This document shows, in pieces, positions 54,337 to 64,000 of a stretch of 64,000 bases of DNA. The notes under the pieces are model-generated. The model made no database searches. It had not been told where the DNA came from and worked only from the letters and a program-made list of their open reading frames with translations. The position numbers were made by a program, and so were the translations under genes. Source of the DNA: Flaccisagitta enflata. Taxonomy: Eukaryota; Chaetognatha; Sagittoidea; Aphragmophora. Within the stretch, counting starts at the first letter, position 1. The number at the start of each line of letters is the position of its first letter. Where the stretch lies: assembly GCA_965153355.1 (NCBI GenBank), contig OZ231127.1, positions 42,470,001-42,534,000 of the forward strand. The letters are read 5' to 3'.

Positions 54337-54570
54337 CCAATAAAGGCGGCTAATCGCCGTAGGAAAAAAGTCGTAAATGCTGAGAGAAAAAACAAGAGTT
54401 GTGGACAGGTGGACAAGGGCATCTAACCCCCTTCCACACCCCAACCTCAATCCCCACACACAAGCATCTAGACCCCTTATTTTTCCACTTTTCCACTCGG
54501 ACGGACAAACGGACAAACAGACCGATGGATTGACTGACGGACAAAGCCTCTCATAGAGTCTGGAGTTGAA
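54337..54570. mobile_element. family-2 hairpin end next to a degraded GTCY-type copy
   Basis: 54337-54378 on minus has the 'acgacttttttcc' plus ggcgattagccgcc hairpin end. 54391-54570 has aacaagag, GGAC/GACA units and 'tcatagagtctgg'. Confidence 0.5.
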
Positions 54571-55386
54571 ATGAGAGATAGACTGTGCTGCCATGATGCA
54601 CATTTATCACCTGGAAAACTTCAAAGTTCAATTAGACTTCAACCAACTCGATTCGGAAAAATAAAAAAAGATTAAAAAAATCACAGCTCCAAAACTATCA
54701 ATCACATAGAATTCTGCTTGGCGTCATCTGAAAGAGGAGAATTAGCTCTTTGTTAGCTATCAATTTCATGCGTAGCATCATTCGGGCCCAAAAACTGATC
54801 AACTTTCGCAAACCACTCATGAGAAAAGGGGAAAATCGATTTCCGTCATAGGTCTCAAAAAGCCAAAGGTATTCTTCGACTTTTTTCCAAATTAGATGCA
54901 TTTTGATATATTTGCTGTTCTCACCTGGTCAACAACTTAACTTATACACCTACTGTCCGGATCTTTATGGCCAAGATAGTATTGATTGTGCTCGACTTCC
55001 CCTTCCTTTACTCATCTGTTGTCAACTTCTTTCTGCGTGTCTGACTCTCAGGCATCAACCAACTAAATTTCACAGAAAATGGCGATTTTTAGCATCCCAT
55101 CGTCTTTAAATGACGGGCGGTAAACGTCTTTTCCCGTAGAAATAAGCAATAATCAGACGTCTCACTTGTGGCAAAATGCATTTCATCTCGCCATTCATGC
55201 AGGAAATTCACCGACATCACGTTTCTGTACATCAAAATACTAGGTCTCAGCTATCTCCATGTCAAATTTCATCATGCTGAGGGCATTTTTACGATGTATA
55301 TTGATCATTTTACTTTCCCTGTTGTGAGAGGCATTTCCTGTTCAACCTTCCGTCATTCCTGCGATCGGTTACTTGTTTGGGTAAGC
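54571..55386. other. intergenic DNA
   Basis: No supported gene; several short frames without recognisable features. Confidence 0.35.
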
Positions 55387-55500
55387 TTTTTAGATGCGTC
55401 CACGCATCTCTATAAGAGGCTTTGTCCGTCCGTTGGTCCGTCGGTCCGTGGTCTGTGGGTCCGTTGGTCCGTCACGCTGGAGTTGTCACGCTCGAGTTGA
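55387..55500 (-). mobile_element. dispersed GTCY-type family end
   Basis: ttttagatgcgtccacgcatctctataagagg then GTCC/GTTG tract. The stem is GATGCGT/ACGCATC, as in the copy at 35797. Confidence 0.65.
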
Positions 55501-55574
55501 AAACCATCGCAAAGTCTATATCATCATTTTAGGTTCTGATTTAGGGCTGACGCAATGTTTGGAGAGAGAGAGAG

Positions 55575-55798
55575 AGAGAGATCATTCTCAAGTTAAGGAG
55601 CATGTGGACGTTGGGTACTTGTTTCAGAGTGAGCCAACAGGAACAACCGGTTTCTTTGTCCAACGGTTCAAGCTAAATGAGAAATGTTTGGTATTCCACA
55701 AGAACCTAGAGATCGACCGTTTAGATGGGCATGACACGCGATTTCCTAGATCCGCGTCATTACTCATCAAGAGTCGCGACTTGTTTTTGGTGGTGTAA
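55575..55798 (+). other. possible gene fragment
   Basis: A 74-codon open stretch with balanced composition (HVDVGYLFQSEPTGTTGFF and onward) ends at TAA 55796-55798, preceded by a GA run and an acceptor-like 'ctcaag'. I do not recognise it. It could be a remnant of a transposon or host exon. Confidence 0.2.
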
Positions 55799-56606
55799 TC
55801 ACGCTGAAATAATTTTGATTCTCAAAATCTTTCTTAACGGTTCAATGTCCTAAATGGTGATAATCATCAGAAGAGAGATCGAGTATTTACTCTAAAAGGT
55901 AATTCTATTAACTTCTTATTATGTTTTGTTAAAATTGTTAGTCTATAAGTTAATTCTTTTAATTTTCTATAAAGAGTTTAGTCGCCTGCTGCGCATTGTA
56001 TAGTCCATCGCGTCAGTCAGTCCATCGTTCACCTGTTTTTTTTTTTCTTCTTTTTGCGTTTGTTAGCTTTTTGATCGTCGATCGGAATAGCCGTGTATCT
56101 GGCCTTGTTTGAGCAGGTAGGATTATCGAGCTAGCTTAACGGATACAGTGATGCCCTATCACATCGCATCCTAAGCTTTGGATTCTTGTTTAAAAGAGAT
56201 ATATCAATATATATGAATATAAAAATTCATTTGAGCGACAAACAAATTAAGGCACGGCAGGACAACAAAGGCAACGACATTAATGTAAAGTCCAGAATCC
56301 AAAAAACAACATTTTTATGGCACAAGAACGATAATTGAATGTAGGAAAGACGACCTCCTCTTTTTCAGGGACACGTGTAAGTGGATTTTCAAAACATCGA
56401 CTATTCTAATAAGATCATGAATGGTTGTTGTTGTTATTGTTGTTGTTGGACTGCATACGATAAAGAGCCAGCAAGAGAACAAAGACGGATGTCAGAAGGA
56501 GTCGCCACCTATTGGACAGAAAACGAAAGAATTAATAGCAGCCCAAAGGCATTTAGAGGTCAGCGGTACCCGTGCCCTGCTTGAGTTGTATGTAATCTAG
56601 GTTAAG
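55799..56606. other. intergenic DNA with a degraded GTCY-type copy
   Basis: 55978-56110 (minus) has tttagtcgcctgctgcgcat, GTCA/GTCC units and ggccttgttt. The rest is AT-rich, with a GTT run at 56405. Confidence 0.4.
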
Positions 56607-57265
56607 GGGGAACAAGGCCGCGGCCCTGAAAGGAACGAAGTCCTGTAGATCACAGGACGAATCTGTCTATCTGTCCATCTGTCCATCTGTCCGTCCGTCC
56701 TTCTGTCTGCCTTTCTTCTATCCAGGATGCCCCGTTATTTAATCTCTCATAAGGCAATATATGGACAACGGTACTCGTGCCCTTCTTGAGTAGTTTGTTG
56801 GTTAAGTTGAGGGGGGAGCAGGCCAGGATCTGGGTCTCTGAGGCCAGAATCTGGGTCTCAGAGAACAGTTTCTTGGTCTCAGAGCCCAGGATTTGAATCT
56901 TTGAGGCCAGGATTTAGGTCTTTGAGGCCAGGATTTAGGTCTTTAAGGCCAGAACCTGGGTTTCAGAGGCCAGAATCTGGTTCCTTGAGATCAAGATCAA
57001 GATCTAGGTCTAGGATATAGGTTGTAGAAGCCAGAATCTGGGTATCAGAAGCCTGAATCTAGGTCTGGGAGCTAAAATTATGGAACTCAGACCAGAATTC
57101 AGGTTTTCTAGCCAGATTTGGGCCATTTTGCTTGGATTTGGGCCTTACAGTTTGGAGACAAAGCCCTGAGGATGAGGTAGGGGGATGGACTGACGGAGGG
57201 ACATAAGAATGTACCGACATATTCCCCCTGTGTTCTACAGGACTTCTTCCCCTTTTGGCCGCTGC
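56607..57265. mobile_element. decayed inverted-repeat element with 20-bp minisatellite
   Basis: Left 'aacaaggccgcggccctgaa...tcctgtagatcacagg' and right 'cctgtgttctacaggact...ggccgctgccc' mirror the element at 45669. The centre has about ten units of 'gaggccaggatttaggtctt'. Confidence 0.65.
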
Positions 57266-57348
57266 CCAAAAAGATAATAAACATGAAGCAAAAAGGATTA
57301 TTGGACAGGAGGGAAAAGAAAAGAAAAATTAATTTTCATTGTTTTATT

Positions 57349-57712
57349 GGAAAAAAGTCGAATTACGTAATTCGACTTTTTGAAACGTTGGGGAGAAATA
57401 AAGTTTTCCATTTTCGGTTTAAGGCAATTTTTGGAAGTTGGGCAGTTTTTGGGCTGGGATGATACATTTTTTGATATTCACAGCTAAGAAAGAGCTAATT
57501 TTTCTCTTTCAAATGGCGCCAACCAGAAGTCTCTATGATTAATAGTTTAGGAGTTATGAATTTTTCAATCTTTTTTTATTTTTTCGCATTTTCGCGAAAA
57601 TTGATATTTTTCATTGATTACAATTTTTTGGACCTGTGTAATGTAGGAAAAGAGTCAATATGTTACGCAAATTGATTCCAAGTTTTATGACGCTAGCTTG
57701 CGCATTTTACTC

Positions 57713-57743
<31 letters not shown>

Positions 57744-57966
57744 ACACACACACACACACACACACATACACACACATTCAGACACACACACACATACACA
57801 CACGTCACAGCACAACACACACACACAGGCAAGTGAACAGAGGAACAACTGTAAATTGAATATCACAACAGACAACGTGAAATGCACAGAGGATTATGCT
57901 CTGAAAAAAAGAAACTCCCATTTACGACTTTTTTCCGGTCGGCGATTAGCCGCCTTTATTGGTAAC
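57349..57966 (+). mobile_element. hairpin-ended non-autonomous element (family 2)
   Basis: Left hairpin gtcgaattacgtaattcgac between A- and T-runs; right acgacttttttcc then hairpin cggcgattagccg. The internal 'aatggcgccaa' block matches the element in the 2-kb duplication. Contains (GA)n and (CA)n at 57717-57830. Confidence 0.6.
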
Positions 57967-58108
57967 ATTCATTGTCACAACCATCAAATATCAACAACAA
58001 ATACCATGTTTGGCACAAATTTTGACTCACAATTTCCCTCCTTGAATCTGTTTTTGTCAATCTCTATAGTTGTTACTAAGTTCTTTATCAAAGGATCCAT
58101 GTGACTGA

Positions 58109-61484
<3,376 letters not shown>

Positions 61485-61493
61485 CTGAGAGAG

Positions 61494-61499
<6 letters not shown>

Positions 61500-61546
<47 letters not shown>

Positions 61547-61556
61547 NNNNNNNNNN
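61500..61556. other. (GA)n run ending in a 10-N assembly gap
   Basis: GA repeat 61500-61546 is followed by Ns 61547-61556. The true distance and the continuity across the gap are unknown. Confidence 0.97.
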
Positions 61557-61558
61557 TA

Positions 61559-64000
61559 TATTGAAACCAGGTTGAATGTGTTTTCCCATTGGTTTTCACA
61601 AAAATAAAGGGTTCTTATGTAAAGAACACATCTAAAGCATGTATCATATGTATTTTCATTGATTTTATCATTCAAGAAGTTTCATCTTAAGTAATATGAA
61701 CTAGAAAGGTTTTATAAGGCTTTTCAGCGGGATGCACTCCTTAAAGGGAAAGGTTATGATACTAATCTCATGTTTTGATCTCTTTTTGTGCCAAACTTGT
61801 TACAGTGGTCTATATTGGCCTGCTTTATTTAATGATTGTCATTTTTTTTCCAAATTTGGGCCCATTTCCTATGATAATGAATCATTTGAGGTTAATTAAT
61901 TTACGAAATTGTGCATATTGCGCAATTTTGACCCTAAATCTTAATTTTTTTCAACAAAAATCTTTGAAAACCTCAACCAATGCCTAATTTGCATCCTAGG
62001 AAGGCTAAAAATGCAATAAAACCAAAAAAAAATTGAGGCTCAAATCTGTTTAAATAGTGCAACCCACGGATTCTAGGCTATTTTATATACATTGGCTGTT
62101 GCCAATCTTCTGTTTTAGGGGTATAATCGAAAAAAGAATAAAATTAACCCCAAAATCCGCTAGAGGCGCCCTCGATGGTGACTTAGACTGACTTAAAACA
62201 ATTGGCACCTCCATATGACGATGAGAAATTGCGCTGACTCTGTTGCTAGTGAAGTGTGAATTTTTATAAACAAACAAGCGTTTAGAAAATAATGCGATTT
62301 GAATTTATGTTTGAATCCTATCGTTTTGGAATGCAATTCAGGGTAGCTTCCTATGACTATTGTGTGCTGAAACAGAGTTGAGGATTTTTTGGCCTCAGGT
62401 ACAGAACAATGAACTTTTAGTAAAAGACCTCTATCTATATATGTTAGATTGAAACCAGGTTAAATGTGTTTTCCCATTGGTTTTCACAAAAATAAAGGGT
62501 TCTTATGTAAAGAACACATCTAAAGCATGTATCATATGTATTTTCATAGATTTTATCATTCAAGAAGTTTCATCTTAAGTAATATGAACTAGAAAGGTTT
62601 TATAAGGCTTTTCAGCGGGATGCACTCCTTAAATGGAAAGGTTATGATACTAATCTCATGTTTTGATCTTTTTTTGTGCCAAACTTGTTACAGTGGTCTC
62701 TGTGGCACTTTTTTTGCTTGGTGTCATTTTTTTTCCAATTTTGGGCCCATTTCCTATGATGATGGATCAGTTTAGGTTGGTCAATTTACGAGTGTGCATT
62801 TTGCGCAATTTTGACCCTAAATTTAATTTTTTTCTCTAAAAATCTTTGAAAACCTCAACCAATCACCCTAATTTGCATCCTAGAAAGGCTAAAAATGCAA
62901 TAAAACCAAAAAATTTCACGGCTCAAATCTGTTTAAATGAGTGCAACCCACAGTTCTAGGCTATTTTTATACATTGTGTTGCCGATCTTCTGTTTTAGGG
63001 GTATAATCGAAAAAAGAATAAAATTAACCTCAAAATCCGCTAGAGGCGCCCTCGATAGTGACTTAGACTGACTTAAAACAATTGGCACCTCCATATGACG
63101 ATGAGAAATTGCGCTGACTCTGTTGCTGGTGTAGTGTGAATATTTATAAACAATCAAGCGTTTAAAAAATAACGATTAATTGAATTTATGTTTGAATCCT
63201 ATCGTTTTGGAATGCAATTCAGGGTAGCTTCCTATGACTATTGAGATTGTACTGAAACAAAAGTTGAAGATTTTTTGGCCTCAGGTACCAGAACAATGAA
63301 CTTTTAGTAAAGGGCCTCTATCTATATGTTAGATTGGAAACCAGGTTAAATGTCTTTTCCTATTGGTTTTCACAAAAATGAAGGGTTTTTATGTAAAGAA
63401 CACATCTAAAGCATGTATCATATGTCTTTTCATTGATTTTATCATTCAAGAAGTTTCATCTTAAGTAATATGAACTAGAAAGGTTTTATAAGGCTTTTCA
63501 GCAGGATGCACTCCTTAAAGGGAAAGGTTATGATACTAATCTCATGTTTTGATCTTTTTTGTGCCAAACTTGTTACAATGGTCTATATTGACATGCCTTT
63601 TTTAATGATTGTCATTTTTTTCCAGTTTTGGGCCCATTTCCTATGATAATGAATCATTTGAGTTAGTCAATTTACGAAATTGTGCATTTTGCGCAATTTT
63701 GACCCTAAATCTTAATTTTTTTCTACAAAAATCTTTGAAAACCTCAACCAATGCCTAATTTGCATCCTAGAAAGGCTAAAAATGCAATAAAACCAAAAAA
63801 AATTTGGGGCTCAAATCTGTTTAAATAGTGCAACCCGCGGATTCTAGGCTATTTTTTATACATTAGCTGTTGCCGATCTTCTGTTTTAAGGGTATAATCG
63901 AAAAAAGAATAAAATTAACCCCAAAATCCGCTAGAGGAGCGCCCTCGAATGTGACTTAGACTGACTTAAAACAGTTGTCACCTCCATATGACAATGAGAA
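61559..64000. repeat. approximately 889-bp tandem repeat (2.75 units in window)
   Basis: Units start 'attgaaaccaggtt' at 61559, 62448 and 63333 (periods 889 and 885) and continue past the window end. They share 'ccgctagaggcgccctcga' and 'cacctccatatgac'. Short minus-strand frames in two units are similar, but only because the DNA is duplicated. No gene recognised. Confidence 0.95.

Noticed and set aside
62083-63157. Two similar minus-strand ORFs as a duplicated small gene
   Set aside because: Similarity is explained by the 889-bp tandem repeat; there are no domain or codon signals.

Overview
This is animal nuclear DNA. Genes are sparse, introns are canonical GT-AG, and the sequence is full of microsatellites, minisatellites and several transposon classes. 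An intronless antennal-type ionotropic receptor (IR) points to a protostome invertebrate; I cannot narrow it further. Only two host-type genes are convincing: the IR gene (46716-48110, plus) and the 3' part of a TMCC-family gene (58109-61484, minus, eight exons that I joined by phase-compatible splice sites). A second IR copy at 50.8-52.5 kb is broken and partly inverted.

The left 29 kb is one nested locus. A 2,017-bp segment is tandemly duplicated (1326-3342, and 3343-4693 plus 28715-29373). Copy 2 is split by a BEL/Pao-type LTR retrotransposon spanning 4694-28714, with TGCCT target duplications and with the empty site preserved at 2677-2681. Its LTRs look identical where they can be compared, so the insertion is recent. 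The element is about 20 kb even after removing a nested 3.8-kb DNA transposon that sits in its 3' LTR. It carries gag (6304-10059), then protease/RT/RNase H (10063-12417, same frame as gag after a single UGA), then RNase H end/integrase in the -1 frame (12381-14504). After pol come about 9.7 kb of extra sequence. This holds a NF-Y/YY1/ETS-like promoter block and a four-exon spliced gene for an unrecognised 1,163-aa charged protein (15741-20166). It also holds structured repeated RNA-like motifs and at least one more unrecognised coding region (22177-23095). This cargo region is the most unusual part of the window.

The DNA transposon in the 3' LTR (24577-28412) has roughly 200-bp inverted ends and a decayed gene of an uncharacterised CXC-tailed invertebrate family. 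It is itself interrupted by a palindromic mariner-like foldback element (26779-27341).

From 29.4 to 58 kb the window is mostly repeats: foldback elements with TA duplications, a hAT-type element with TTCCGC hexamer arrays (43573-44959), and at least 17 copies or fragments of a dispersed family. That family has matching subterminal and 3'-terminal hairpin arms, GACC/GACG (GTCY-type) tetranucleotide tracts and copy-specific internal minisatellites. Its architecture resembles Helentron-associated non-autonomous elements (HINEs). The right end, after a 10-N gap at 61547-61556, is an approximately 889-bp tandem repeat running off the window.
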